From assembly GCA_021307315.1 (NCBI GenBank), contig JAJSPD010000022.1:620001-684000 (forward strand): a stretch of DNA of 64,000 nt, given 5' to 3'. The stretch's first letter is position 1, and each line of letters starts with the position of its first letter. This DNA comes from Bisporella sp. PMI_857. Its lineage: Eukaryota > Ascomycota > Leotiomycetes > Helotiales > Helotiaceae. Positions 13,023 to 23,785 of this stretch are shown in pieces. Under the pieces are notes generated by a model. It had not been told where the DNA came from. It saw nothing but the letters and a program-made list of their open reading frames with translations, and made no database searches. The position numbers were made by a program, and so were the translations under genes.

Positions 13023-13115
13023 TGTCGGATACGTATCACGGAGCAAAAGGCGTAGTAGCTATTGACTACGCTCTTGTTGGTGTGATTATGGTTCCTTGAT
13101 TGATGATATTCAGCG
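13023..13115 (+). repeat. TGTCGG-type LTR-like repeat, fragment
   Basis: Starts TGTCGGATACG and contains GCAAAAGGCGTAGTAGCT followed by the near-complement GACTACGCTC, so the RNA or strand could fold. The same sequence occurs at 33196, 36929, 42845 and, inverted, ending at 23785. Only the 5' part is present here. Confidence 0.7.
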
Positions 13116-13894
13116 GATGGTAGCGACGAGGAGGCGGGATTGTGGGTTCCATATGTTCATTTTGGCTTTTGATTCATTTTTCTTATTACAGCAATGGAAC
13201 ACGATTAGGGAGCTACGGGATCTTGATGTGTTGGATTACGTGATATGGCCCAGGGACCTTTAAAAGACTGAGGGACTCCAGAGGACTCCTACATGGCGAG
13301 GCAAAGAAACAAACCTGCCACACCCGTCCCCCCCTCATACATACTCGCCTCGGGTACTGGAATTAGAATGATTCTAGGTTAAATCAAATTCCTTCTCTCA
13401 AACCTTTGCCCTACATCCCGTCAATCACGTGCTATACCACGCGACTTGTATGCCTTGAGTGAATATCAACCTACCTTTGCAACGATAAAATATTGATTCT
13501 CCAGCTCACCCCTCCTTCATCCTTTCCCAACCTACAACAGTAACAACAAAAGGAGCTTCAGAGGTCTCGATCTCTCAGAGAAGTATCTCGAGGACCTAAG
13601 CAATCCTCTATTTGATTCCCAGTTCTTTTGATCCCTTTGGGAGCACCAAAATCTAACTGTTAACCTTCAGAGCCATCTTTTTAACCTCACACTCCTCTAT
13701 ACTTTGAACCCTTCCATACCCTCACTATATCGAGTCGAACTACACGGCACGCGGCAGCTAATAGGTTCTCAGCGTAAGATTAATCGTATCCCCCTTATTA
13801 AAAGTATTTTCATTTTATTGACGTTGCGTAGATCTCCAAGTCTGTCTCCCTCCTCACCTTCGAATTACGATCTCTTTCCGAACCACCTCCTACC

Positions 13895-14222
13895 TATAAC
13901 CTACCTGCTTGGTGGTTATAGGGGGAGATACACCACCCGCTCGGTAGTCTGCTCAGCGTGTACGCGCCGTAACCAGCTTAAAGTGGTCCAACCTGTTGTC
14001 GCTCAGCAGCGTTGAAGTTGTGCGGCTTTCTTAGGCGTGCAATTGTCCCATACTTGCAGTGATCTCCTACCCGTAGCCTACCTTGTCTGTTGAGCTTCGG
14101 TTGCTCTTGGCGGCAAGGGCAGAGATACACCCACCGGAGGGTTGCTTGGTGTATCCTCATCATTGCTAACCTTAGAGTGGTTCAGCGTGTTGTTAGCTTC
14201 GGCCGTTCAGCAGCGTTGAAGC
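13895..14222. repeat. Diverged tandem duplication (two units)
   Basis: Unit one (about 13895-14016) and unit two (about 14072-14222) share in the same order a TACCT start, GAGATACACCCACC-like sequence, a GTGGTYCARC segment and a closing CAGCAGCGTTGAAG. Neither reads as one protein frame, so this is probably old non-coding duplication. Confidence 0.45.
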
Positions 14223-16256
14223 TTACAGGCAGCTACAATCTTCTGCCTGTAAGGTGGGGTCTTGGGGTTGTTTGGTATCGGGGGCTCTTGCATCAGCAGG
14301 CTAAAGAAGCTGGAGGGTGCCTGTAGGGAAATATTTTCAAGTTTTTGATTCGTTGTCTTTTCCTTCCTTTGCAAGAAGGGGTATTGGAATAGACCTCGAC
14401 TCCTCTTATCAAGGTTTGGCGACCAGCTAATTGGTCTTCAGAATAAAGACTACCAGGATCTCGCACTCACAGACTGGTTTTCTCTGAACTGGCTGCCTTG
14501 GATTGGCCTCTCTCTCGTTCTTGGACCTGGGCCTCTGGTTTCTGGATCTGGATCTGGACTTCATATGGGGTATTGGGGCTGTTTGATTTCTTTGGTTGGC
14601 CTATCTTGGGACGGCGAGGGCAGTCAACCCCTTCCTTGCTGTTCCCCCTCCTCTTTCTTTGTGGGCTTCTGGGGCTGTTGGGTATCGGGGGCTCTTTCTT
14701 TTAATCTCTCCTTTGCGTACACTTGTTGGCGTAATAGTTATAGAAGCTTTTCCTCCCTGCACCTATGAGTGTCTACGCCACAGCTACGACCCCTACCCAT
14801 GCAACGGGGTGCTGAATTGTGCGCGTCCTGGCTCACGAAAGGCAGAGATATATAGGGGAACCGCAGACGTTTCTATTGCAACAGCCTTCAGGCAAAACGT
14901 ATGGTAATTGGTGACAGTTGCCGTCGGCGATCCGGTGTAGGAAACCGTCCTTTCGTCGGCCAAGACTCTCTCTTTCGTGAGAAGGGGTTTCTAGGCTGGT
15001 AGCACATAGAGACCTTAATAGTCCGAGGATTCTTCAGAATTATCCACTCGGGTATATAGGTTCCTTTGGGCTTTTGCTAAAAAGGGTAGTCAGGCAACAA
15101 ATTGTCTAACCCTTCCTTCTTGTTCTTCAACACCTCCCGGTTCCTCAATGTCAGATTCGAAGCTGGAACTAGTCTCCGTTACTTCGCCGTCCGGCGAATA
15201 GAAATACTTCCTCTGGGAAAACAGGTTGAGTCTGTTTCCGGAGAAAGTTCCCCTTAGCGCTGCTCCGTCTGGCCCAGGTTCCTTCGACTTATAGTAGCCT
15301 TTGTCGTTATTGCGTAAAGTATCTGATTTGGGCCTAGCTACTTGAAGTCAAGTTTCTTGTCAGCGACAGTAATATTATCGATGTAAGGGATGGGATATAC
15401 TATTTTGAGAGTTGCTGAGAGCGGACTTCAAAAAGCGTGCGCTCGTCACATGGACGGAGCTCGGCCCACGCACGCTTTCAATTACTTAGCGTTTATTTAA
15501 ATCAGAGTAATAGGATTTACATTGGAGCCTGGCCCCCTTTCCACTCCTTCCCCCAAACGAAAACCATACCGTGCAATGAACCATAGCATTGGAATTGGTA
15601 GAGCTGAATAAGTCTTCATATTGTCAAATCCCAAATTCTTGAAGGCTTGTAGGCCTACAAACCCTTTTACTTCGCTGCGCGGATGTCTACAGTACGGACA
15701 TGATAATTCTCCACCGTAGCGTCCTCCGTGCACGAACGGGTTAGCAGACTATTGCACATCATAGAAGAGAAGCATGCTATGGGTTTGCTAGTACTAGTCA
15801 TTTCGTAACTGGCTGTTCCTCTGGTCCAAGCATCTTCACCAGCTAGTACTTGTGACTAAACGCATCCAGACCTTCAGCATAGAATTTCTTGGTTCGGAAA
15901 TTTCAAGTGGAGTGGTCTTGGCGAAGCGGTCTGGGTAAGCCGAGATAAAGGGAATGTGGGTGATCTGAAGGCTAACAACCACACCTTTTTGCTTTCCATT
16001 GCCTTTTGCGAATCTGCAACCCCTGCAGCTCCGTCCACCCCGCGATTTGGTGGGCTACTGTGCTGCGTCTGTAGATCATTTTCTAACGTTTCAATTTACA
16101 GATGTTTCAAATGACTCGTTTGAATGTTATTGTCCACCACAACAGCTTGGTGTAATAACTGGAACAAACCCACGCTTCTTTCTGTCCACATACAACAATG
16201 TTGCCATTCAATATATCTGCTCTTATTTATCATGCAGAAGGGCTTCGGCATGCGCG

Positions 16257-17719
16257 ATGCTCTGTGATGATTCGCAAGCTTCAATGGGTGGCAGCCACAA
16301 TTGGGCGAATGTTCTGATATTTGATGACAATGATGTGGAGTGGATCTTTCGCTCTCCTCGGGTAGACAACGGAATTTCCGAGCAGACCATGACAAAACTG
16401 ATCGAAAGCGAGGTCGCATCGACAAAGTATTCAAGGTTAAATGGCATCCCTGTTGTGGAAGTAAAAGTTACTGGTGAGTCATCAGCGACAAAAACAATAC
16501 TGCACCAACTCTAATTACTGTATTACAAGCGGTTCTCGATCGAACGATATTGGAATACCTTTCATTTCAGCAATGAGGGCTCCCGGATTTTCTGTCCGCA
16601 GTAAGTTTACCTGGGTTCCATATCTAGAAGGTATGAAGCTGCCTCGCAATCCGCTTCCCTGCCTTCCAACTGTAGCTAAGGAAAAGATTATGAGGCAACT
16701 AGGCATAATAACTTCTCAACTCTTGAACCTGCTTTTAGATAAAATAGGATCACTCTGCGAAAGGGATGGAGAATTTCATACCGAGGAGTGCCTCCTCCCC
16801 CCACCAGCATTGACTTGGCCTCCGCGAGATCCGATGACATCACGCGAGGTCTATTCAACAACGACTAAGGGTATTACGAACCCCTGCCCCCGCACTTTGC
16901 TGCCACGCTGGGAAACTACTCTTAGAGCATCACGTCTTCCTAGCCCCAGTCCCAAACTCAAAAGCTTCTTATCTCTATCTAGCTATCGATCTGCAGTTCA
17001 ATTATGGAACGATTTTGTCGCTATTAGTATGAAAAGTGACAGTCGCATAACCGATTAGACTATATCGCCATAATACATCTCCTACGCCATATTGTACTAT
17101 TGATACCAACAGATCAGCAGAAATACTGTCTAAAACCTCCAGACTTGAGCGTATCGAACATTTTCATTGATTCTGATTTCAAATCACTTGTATTATTGAC
17201 TGGACATCCTGTTCCACTGTTCCCCTTTCGACGCTCCCGATAACTCCAAGCTTCCTTTATCCCAGAGATGATGTGGATGCAGCGATGATGCCTGTCTTTC
17301 GAGAAAGTGTCATTAATTACTCTTCACAAAATAACAAAGAAGTGTTGAGCCTTCAGTGCGGGGATCTTACTCAAATATCCTGGCTTTTTATGCAGCTGAT
17401 AACTCTCGATAGCTTACAAGATTTCTACTATTTCGTTGAATTGTATACATCAGTATTCACAAATATCGATAAGACTGGTATACGGCGGCTCTTCAATGCC
17501 CTCCATGAGGATCTTATTTTTATTGGACAAGCTAGAACTCTGCTCAAAGATGATCCTCCAGCCTGTGAGGTTCAAAGAGGGGAAAAGGAATATTTTGCCC
17601 ACTCTAATTTGGGAGCTGAAGCGCTGGCAGGAAGACTTACAGAAGAAGCAGAGCTGGACGGAGGATTTATTGCAGATAGCAGATTATGGGAGTGGGTTGG
17701 GAAACTACTTCAATATTAA
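16257..17719 (+). pseudogene. Fungal phosphotransferase (APH/kinase-like) relic
   Basis: Reads as a fungal aminoglycoside-phosphotransferase-like kinase, but in three frames. 16257-16473 gives the N-lobe (SQASMGGSHNWANV, WIFRSPR, LIESEVAS). 16531-17058 continues with NDIGIPFISAMRAPG and KEKIMRQLGIITSQL. From 17058 a new frame gives DLSVSNIFIDSDF, the catalytic-loop neighbourhood. At about 17180-17183 a one-base loss moves the metal-site block ITCIIDWTSCSTVP into another frame, which runs to 17719 (ISWLFMQLITLD, EVQRGEKEYF). The shift near 17058 is not at a good intron, and the intron after 16473 (GTGAGT donor) does not restore frame with the nearest acceptor. I call it a pseudogene. Substrates of this fungal family are mostly unknown. 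Confidence 0.7.
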
Positions 17720-17907
17720 GCAGATAGATTTCTTCAGCTTCCCAAGGTGTATGCCGACTTGTTTTCTGATACTGCATCCTCCCACTATTACACAATGAAC
17801 AGAACGATTGTCGCCAACAATTTGAATATATTGAGAACACTAACGCGTTGGATGCGAGTTGACGGGAAGACATGGGCAGTAGCAAATGAATTGAATTGCT
17901 GTACTAT

Positions 17908-18458
17908 TTATTGTAGACTACCAAATGTATGGATTGATTCAATCGATGAATTTTCCGGGATTGGTGAAAATCCCGTAAGACTTGCACAGGGTGGGTCGAA
18001 GTGGAAGTGCTTCCGCTTCCGCTTCCGGTTAGGTGATGTCTCTTGAAGAACCGGCACCTGCTTTAAAATCTCTGAACGCTCGAAATCAACCAGCACCACA
18101 TTTCTGATCTCGGGATTCCATAACACGTTCGGTGGCCGTATGTCACGATGCTCCACCCCGTAATCCAACATCTTCCTAACAGCCCTGCTCGTTTCCGCAG
18201 CCAAATCCCGTCCTATGGCTAACGTCAAGTCCTTGCATGCCTGCTCGCCCCCCGTGACATGAGCAACGTGTGAGCTATTCTAACCCCAATATTAAGAAAG
18301 TAAGGACGGACAAGAGAGATACTCCCAAGGTAGGCTGGTATGAGCTCTCCATGAACTTCACCCGAGTCGGTAAACCAAACCTTCGTGCCTAACTTTGCTT
18401 TAAATGCCGTCGCGGTCCCTTTGGCAATGAAAGTATATCCATATGATTCCAAAGCCAA
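17908..18458 (-). pseudogene. Fungal protein-kinase-like relic, frameshifted
   Basis: Minus-strand reading gives GELIPAYLGSISLVRPYF and GVRIAHTLLMSRG, then a one-base shift at a run of six G, then DLTLAIGRDLAAET, VEHRDIRPPNVLW (catalytic loop HRD with N) and NVVLVDFERSEIL (DFE in place of DFG), with a basic RKRKRK tail. This matches a family of degenerate fungal kinase-like proteins with C-terminal RKRKR. The N-lobe glycine loop and the rest of the start are missing. A seventh G would restore frame, so a sequencing error cannot be excluded, but truncation supports a relic. It converges with the phosphotransferase relic. Confidence 0.65.
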
Positions 18459-18639
18459 TCTGAACAGCTAACTAAGGTTTATAGCACGCGCTGGCAGCTC
18501 CTGACCGGTGGGCTCTTTAATGATTGTGCCATCCGCTTCATGCTTCCCAATTCCTTTACAGGCTCGCTCATTTATGTCACCCATTTCTCGCTTCCACTAG
18601 ATGCTTAGAATCAAGTTTGCTATTCTGCCTTCTTGAACA

Positions 18640-18775
18640 ATCTCATCCCATTTATGCTTCTCCATTTACATTAATTTTCTTGACTGCCCTGTTGGCAGGC
18701 GCAATGCCCGCTGGTTCGACGGTGGTTGTTCAGCATAGACATTCTCAGAAAGTAGAGTTACTTCTTGTGATATAA
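18640..18775 (+). pseudogene. Possible small secreted protein fragment
   Basis: One frame reads FTLIFLTALLAGAMPAGSTV then VVQHRHSQKVE, shaped like a signal peptide with an A-x-A cleavage zone followed by a mature start. No in-frame ATG immediately precedes it and the frame ends within ten codons. Could be chance. Confidence 0.25.
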
Positions 18776-19014
18776 GCACTCGCAATATCTCTTTTATCGT
18801 TTACTACAACCCCCCCCCCTTTCAAGTAGTAGTGCACCATACATTTTGAAGAAAAAAAACCCCATCTCCAGCCACGAAACAGCTTGCCCAAGCATGAATA
18901 CTACCTATATCCCCACACAAATCCCAGGCTTTTCTCCATCTTTTCGAGAGCATCGCTGCCAATATCCAGCCCATTGTAAAATCTTTTGGCGTATAGACGA
19001 AACAGTGCTGTCGT

Positions 19015-19440
19015 CTAAAGGTCCCCGTCTCCGGATACGGTAGGGTGCACTTTTCGATTACACTCGACCACATCGACACCAATATCCGTACGAACGGCTG
19101 CCAAGGTCGCGTTGTCAAACCCTGCGCGGTAGTATAGTCCGTGGACGGCGGTTTCGTTGACGATGTACTGTATGGCTGAATCTATGTTGACACCGACGGC
19201 TTGTTTATGCTTATCCAAAGAGTAGCCTTGGTGAAGAAAGACCACGTAGCTGTCCGGCACGATCTCTTCTTTAGGGACATCGCAGTTAAGCAACGGAGCT
19301 TCATAGATGACGCGAGCGCGACAGTTCAGGGTGTTTGGCCAAGGACAAAACCTAAGGCCCTTAGTCGTCGCTCGGATCGAGAATAGGACAAGACAAATGG
19401 CGGAGGCGCACAGAGCGGTGAAGATCGAAATCCGACGCAT
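19015..19440 (-). CDS. Secreted inhibitor I9 / subtilase-propeptide-like protein
   Basis: About 141 aa. The N-terminus MRRISIFTALCASAICLVLFS looks like a signal peptide or signal anchor. The remainder carries the I9 (peptidase inhibitor, subtilisin propeptide) pattern: VPDSYVVFLHQGYSLDKH, a helix HKQAVGVNIDSAIQYI, and LAAVRTDIGVDVVECN, the 'I/V-x-x-x-x-G-V-x-x-V-E' ending. Stand-alone proteins with this domain occur in fungi; they resemble the chaperone/inhibitor piece of subtilases and may inhibit proteases. No subtilase domain follows, so this is a small inhibitor-type protein or a remnant. It sits just upstream of the nested repeat at 19501. Confidence 0.6.
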   Translation of the reverse strand: MRRISIFTALCASAICLVLFSIRATTKGLRFCPWPNTLNCRARVIYEAPLLNCDVPKEEIVPDSYVVFLHQGYSLDKHKQAVGVNIDSAIQYIVNETAVHGLYYRAGFDNATLAAVRTDIGVDVVECNRKVHPTVSGDGDL

Positions 19441-19564
19441 TTTATCCTTGTCTTATATAATAGCAGCTGGACGATCTGGTACGGGTAGCTTGAATAAGAT
19501 TGTAGCAACTCAAGGCGAACAGGGATCTCGATCCGTAGATCTCAGGGAGGAGGACTCAAAGATG

Positions 19565-19928
19565 TTGTTGTCAGAAATGGGGTTTATCAGGCAAGAGGAA
19601 TCAGTTAGAGGATCTGTGAAGGTATCACGGTGATGGAAATACAGGCTTGTATGAGCGTTATTCATTAATGATGATATCTACAGTTCTGAGCTGTAAATGA
19701 GGGGAAACGATTTCTAGCTCCTTGGCCTACTTACGTAAGCCGATTCCTGACAGTTGTTGAGATGCAGCCAAAGTCATGTGAATACCCCGCGGCGCACGGA
19801 CCACATGGATGCATTATAGCTCTTGTACGTAGAGATCGCGGTGCTACGTGCCCCGTAGGTAACCGACTTGAGCAATTGCAAGTTATCGAAAACCAAGAAG
19901 TATCACTCAGCAGAGTGATACAAACAGA
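19565..19928. mobile_element. Repeat B insertion inside the LTR
   Basis: The sequence between two copies of AGATG (before TTGTTGAGATGC and after GTGATACAAAC) is absent from intact family-A LTRs. Its core (CAGCCAAAGTCATGTGAATACC to GTGATACAAAC) recurs at 28622-28796. AGATG is a plausible 5-bp target duplication. No coding capacity. Confidence 0.65.
19569..19752. mobile_element. TGTCAG...CTGACA element, 184 bp, inside repeat B
   Basis: Terminal inverted hexamer TGTCAG / CTGACA, flanked by direct GTTGT on both sides (19564-19568 and 19753-19757), so a true insertion. Relatives lie at 21553-21770 and 37094-37240. Small solo LTR or MITE; no coding. Confidence 0.8.
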
Positions 19929-20268
19929 TGTGAATAGCTATCAATTATTATAATGAAGAGAACAAGTTACAGATAGAAGAAGGGAAGGAAAGCAGCGTTT
20001 TATATACAGGAGACTGGCCAGGGGCCAGTGTAACCGTGGCCTTGTGGTGTCAGGGGCCGAGTTTTAAGGGCCAGAGCCGTGACAGAAAGTGCTTTTATGT
20101 TGTTATTAGAGTTTCCATTAGTTGAACGTTAAACACTCGAATATAAGAACCGAAATAAGGATGCTCGAGTAAAACCAGGTATTCTATTTTAGCAATTGCA
20201 ACAAATCAAGACTAAATGCACCCTGCTCCTTTATCTATATCAAAAACTCTTTCTAAAGACTAGTCTAC

Positions 20269-20814
20269 CTAGACGTGCCTACCACCTCCGCGCTGGCTTC
20301 CGCGGTTGCCTTTCCCGTTGCTTCCGCGCTGGCTCCCGCGGTTGCCGTTCTTGTTGCTTCCGCGCTGGCTCCCGCGATTGGCGTTGCTGTTGCTCCCGTG
20401 CTGGCCCCCTTGCCTGCCCGAAGTGCCGGAGCTGTCGGAGCTGGAGCTGTCAGAGCTCCAGGCGGAGGCGGGAGGGTTTTCAGTGCATTTCCGGTCGGGG
20501 CCGCAATACGTACATTCGCCTGACTTTGCAGTACATTCAGCATTCGTGTCACAGGTTGGTAAGATGGTCGAGCAATCAACGTGGGGCATGCGACTTAAAA
20601 GTCCCGGGACTGTGCGGCGCACGAGGTCCTCCACCTCGCGACGGACCATGTCCGGGGAAGGGTGGTCCTCGCGACGGGTCAAGCCCATTTCGGCCATATC
20701 CCGAGCATATATTTCGTTCTCGGCATCGCGGGCGAAGGCAGTTAGGTCAGGGAGGGCAGAAACGCATGCGGCGGAAAGGAAGGTGCCGAGGGCGAGGGTT
20801 TTGGCAAAAAGCAT
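20269..20814 (-). CDS. Small secreted cysteine-containing protein with RGS-rich repeat tail
   Basis: 181 aa. Signal peptide MLFAKTLALGTFLSAACVSA, then a segment with dibasic sites (LTRRED, MVRREV, LVRRTV) that look like Kex2 processing sites. A six-cysteine patch follows: CSTILPTC, CTAKSGEC, CGPDRKC. The last 55 residues are a low-complexity tail built from GNRGSQRGSN units. No known enzyme domain. The architecture (secreted, short, cysteine pairs, repeat tail) fits an effector or cell-wall-associated protein; function unknown. Start chosen at the signal-peptide ATG at 20814. Confidence 0.65.
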   Translation of the reverse strand: MLFAKTLALGTFLSAACVSALPDLTAFARDAENEIYARDMAEMGLTRREDHPSPDMVRREVEDLVRRTVPGLLSRMPHVDCSTILPTCDTNAECTAKSGECTYCGPDRKCTENPPASAWSSDSSSSDSSGTSGRQGGQHGSNSNANRGSQRGSNKNGNRGSQRGSNGKGNRGSQRGGGRHV

Positions 20815-21552
20815 TTTGGCAGATGCAGTAGAGATTGTGCTATAGCGATAAAGCGTTTATTGAGTAGTAGTAACTACTAAGGAAGACTAGAGAAACGGAA
20901 CGGAATAAGGACAAGTTTGAAAAGTTCGTTCGTAGAGTACTTTAGGCAGGTGATTGTTCAGAGAAGTATTGACTAATGTTGGCAAACAATGTTCTTTACT
21001 ATCCTTATATATCGTCTCGGTCCTTGTATGCTCAAGTATAAAAAGCTATAATTGTAACAAAGTTTACCAAGTGCTTCCATACGCTCGAAGGAACACCTAA
21101 CAAGCATTTTTAGTATGGAAAATTTATTCAAGCTGTTAATTGCCGGTCCTTGAATCCTAAAAACGTAGTAACTGGCTATTAAACGTCGAGGATGTATGGA
21201 TCTAAGAAACCCAGCCTCAACAGTGCCTCTGCAGGAATAGGAATCTCGCAACTTATGAACTGCCGTGGCGAAGCTACTTTGTTGGTTTTGTGTTGGTTTT
21301 GGAACGCCGCTAGGGCAGCCACTCTGTTGGTTATGGTTCTGCCGAGCTAGAATACGTAAGTGTTTTTTACGCATTATATACAGAATACATTCCTGTTTGA
21401 ATCCTTTATCGTCTGGATGCTTAAATTTATTAATCGTTGACTGCGATTTCTAGCGGCATAGGCGACTATATACGCAGTATATAAACTTCACCCCATTGGG
21501 TGGGTTGCATTCGCGGCAGCGACGTCACGTGTTGTCTCCGCTTTGCTGCTTC
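20815..21552. other. Intergenic, no supported gene
   Basis: Presumed 5' flank of the minus-strand secreted protein, then sequence with short frames (20973-21374 minus, 21265-21453 plus) lacking recognisable domains. Confidence 0.4.
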
Positions 21553-21770
21553 TGTCAGAAATAGGATCTAATAGGTAGGGGAATCAATTGAAGAATCTGT
21601 GAAAGTATCACGGCGATAGAATATAGGCTTGCGGGAGCGTTACAGATGATGATTAATATCTACAATTACGGGCTGTAATCCGGGGCGTACCTGTATCCGC
21701 CCCCCTGTAATCTGTGTGTGCATGAGGCGCTCTAGCTCCTTGGCATACTTACGTAAGCCAATTCCTGACA
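21553..21770. mobile_element. TGTCAG...CTGACA element, 218 bp, with TSD
   Basis: Begins TGTCAGAAATAGG, ends AATTCCTGACA, flanked by direct GCTTC on both sides (21548-21552, 21771-21775). Same family as 19569-19752 and 37094-37240. Lies about 100 bp upstream of the WD40 gene. Confidence 0.85.
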
Positions 21771-21871
21771 GCTTCATGTTGTTTTCGCCCTGCCGCCCCG
21801 CGCTTGTGCACTTTGCCATTCTTTTTCGTATAGTTGTCATTTCATCGACATTCAATTTGTCTGTATAAATC

Positions 21872-23110
21872 ATGATGAAACTTTTAGGAGAAACACCTTT
21901 ACCTTTCGCGCCTTTCCAGCCCGATGATCCGCCTCGCATCTTTCGATTTATTGCTAACGAGTCCTATATCGTTACATCATTCGATGGTAGTAACAACAAT
22001 ATACACGTTCTTTCTAGCCGTACCGGTAACGTGCTACAAAGGAAGCCTTTTAAAAGCCGCTGGATAGCCAGCGGGCTCGTTCTTGACGGCAACAACCTTA
22101 TCTTCACATGCATTGAGGATTCAAATCTTACTGTGTACCATATTCCCTCCGAGTAAGCTGTGCTTTATCTATTCGATAACCTGTTAAATTGACTCGCGGT
22201 TAGGACAGTAGTATACACCTTGCCTTGTTCAGGTTGCAATGGGATATATCTTTTAAGATTGATACATTGTGACACAGAAAAGTCTGTCGTTGCAGCTTTT
22301 CATTTAGATGGATCTATATGTATGTGGGATCTACGAGCAAGAAAGCGCATGTATACCATTAAGCCACATAATGAGCTGAGCCGCCAATGTTCTGTAGTTG
22401 GGTCAAAGATGGCTACGTCTTCGACAGATGGAACGCTTGCTGTATCGAATTGGCAGTCAGGGCAGGTAGTGTGGAAGAAGAAGCTTGGAGAGGCCGACGC
22501 GTGCGCTACGGGGGTTGGTGGGGCGAACGGCACCCGGACCAGGAGTTCCGTGTTTGCTCAAGCAAAATGGGATGGTAAAGTCGCGGCAGCGACTGACGAT
22601 GGCATCGTGCGGGTGTTTGAGTTCGAGACTGGGTAAGTTGTCTTGTACCCTTGTTTAGTCTGTTTGCTAAAGTTGCGTTGATTTTAAAGTGATCGGCTTG
22701 CAGAGTGGCAGGCAGCAGACGGTTTAATTCAAATGCTAGTTCCGTATCATGATTGGCTGATTTCGATTTCGTGGGGCGAGCTAAAAATCTGGTCTATTAA
22801 AACGTATCAGTTATTAAATTCGGTACGGATTTTTGATCGCGTGGTAACCGAGATCGCCCTAGCCGCTGGAATCATTATCTGCTGTGGTCGAGATGCTACC
22901 CAAAAGACCGATATTTGTGGGCTAGATGGGGGACTAAAGACATGGAAGCTAACCCTAAACGATAGCAAGGAGAGTCAAGGTGATTCTAAAGTCTTACGTT
23001 TTGGAGGACCTCTTCGAGCACCTACAGGATTAGTAGAGCTAGTTGATAGTCAAGTAGCTATTTGTGTCTTGAGGGGAGCGACATGGTATGTCCAGATTTG
23101 GCAGGCTTAA
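21872..23110 (+). CDS. WD40-repeat protein, 3 exons
   Basis: Exons 21872-22152, 22204-22632 and 22690-23110, about 376 aa. Introns are GTAAGC...GGTTAG (51 bp) and GTAAGT...TTTAAAG (57 bp); both preserve frame. Degenerate WD40 blades include SYIVTSFDGSNNNIHVLSSRTG, AAFHLDGSICMWDLRARKRM, MATSSTDGTLAVSNWQSGQV, AATDDGIVRVFEFETG and ISISWGELKIWSIKTYQLL. The sequence resembles the C-terminal half of fungal F-box/WD40 substrate receptors, but no F-box is seen before ATG 21872, and a transposable element sits just upstream. It may therefore be 5'-truncated, or an independent propeller protein. Ligand unknown. Confidence 0.7.
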
Positions 23111-23569
23111 ATAGGGTTTGGCCTACTCTAACCGCAAAGCTGTTGATATTTAAGCTCCGATACTACGCGGTTAGCGGATTTCTAGTGACGTAAAATAAAC
23201 CGGACCGGATTCTAAAAGCGGAGTCCTAAATACTATAGCTTAAATACCAAATCTGAGGCTAAGATACCAGTGATTTCTTTCTACTCTTAGCGCTACATTT
23301 TAGCTGTATTGCGCTGTAAATTATTATGTTTCTAGTCGTTGAGGCTTTATAATGTAGCGGAGCTCATGCTTGAAGCGCAAGAACAGCAACAGGATCTAGC
23401 ACGAAACCGAAACGGGGTATAAACGTAGCATATTCGGGTGTACACTAGTAGGCCGAAGCCGCCGCGTTATATCGTCAAATAATCCTTACGGCTTCAACCC
23501 GTCGCAAAAGAATTGGTGTTTATGCCTGTCTTTAAATATTTGAAAACTTACTTTGTTATAGTACGTTCT

Positions 23570-23785
23570 CAATAACGCTATATCTCTACTAAAGGCAAAT
23601 GTTGGAATGCATGTGTACATAGCTTCACGCGATCCACCGGATCGCGAGAATTGTGGGCCTTCTATCACCTATATTTACCTGGCAATAGGCCGTAGCTTAG
23701 AACAATCAACGAATACCAGAACCACACTAGCAAGAGCGTAGTCAACAACTACTGCGCCATTTGCTATGTGGTAGGCATTCCGACA
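23570..23785 (-). repeat. TGTCGG-type LTR-like repeat, inverted copy
   Basis: Complement reads TGTCGGAATGCCTACCACAT, then GACTACGCTCTTGCTAGTGTGG, GCCTATTGCCAGG, CCCACAATTCTCGCGATCC. Shares the same order with the copies at 33196 and 36929. The inner edge is approximate. Confidence 0.7.

Larger units (their letters stand above)
12965..16256. other. Non-coding stretch with repeat fragments
   Basis: About 3.3 kb without a supported gene. It holds a fragment of the TGTCGG repeat at 13023, pyrimidine-rich sequence at 13500-13900, a diverged tandem pair at 13895-14222, and several recurrences of a GGGGCTGTT / TATCGGGGGCTCTT phrase at 14260-14700. Short frames here lack domains. A 78-aa minus frame at 15497-15733 contains CPYC but nothing else recognisable. 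Confidence 0.5.
19501..20084 (-). mobile_element. Solo LTR, family A, split by two nested insertions
   Basis: Reverse-oriented family-A LTR: begins TGTAGCAACTCAAGG (complement of the usual ...GAGTTGTTACA end) and closes GCCGTGACA (complement of TGTCACGGC). It is interrupted between GACTCAAAGATG and TGAATAGCTATCAAT by repeat B, which itself contains a TGTCAG element. TATA-like ATATA and the GAACAAG block are preserved. No clean target duplication was found for the LTR itself. Confidence 0.75.

Noticed and set aside
13704..14907. Several 60-103 aa frames
   Set aside because: Overlapping in different phases in repeat-like pyrimidine/G-rich sequence; no domains.
15497..15733. 78-aa minus frame with CPYC
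   Set aside because: A single CxxC, no partner cysteines with finger spacing, no exon support.
20196..20845. Plus-strand Cys/Arg-rich and Pro/Leu-rich frames
   Set aside because: Antisense of the secreted protein's repeat tail; the minus frame has a signal peptide and processing sites.
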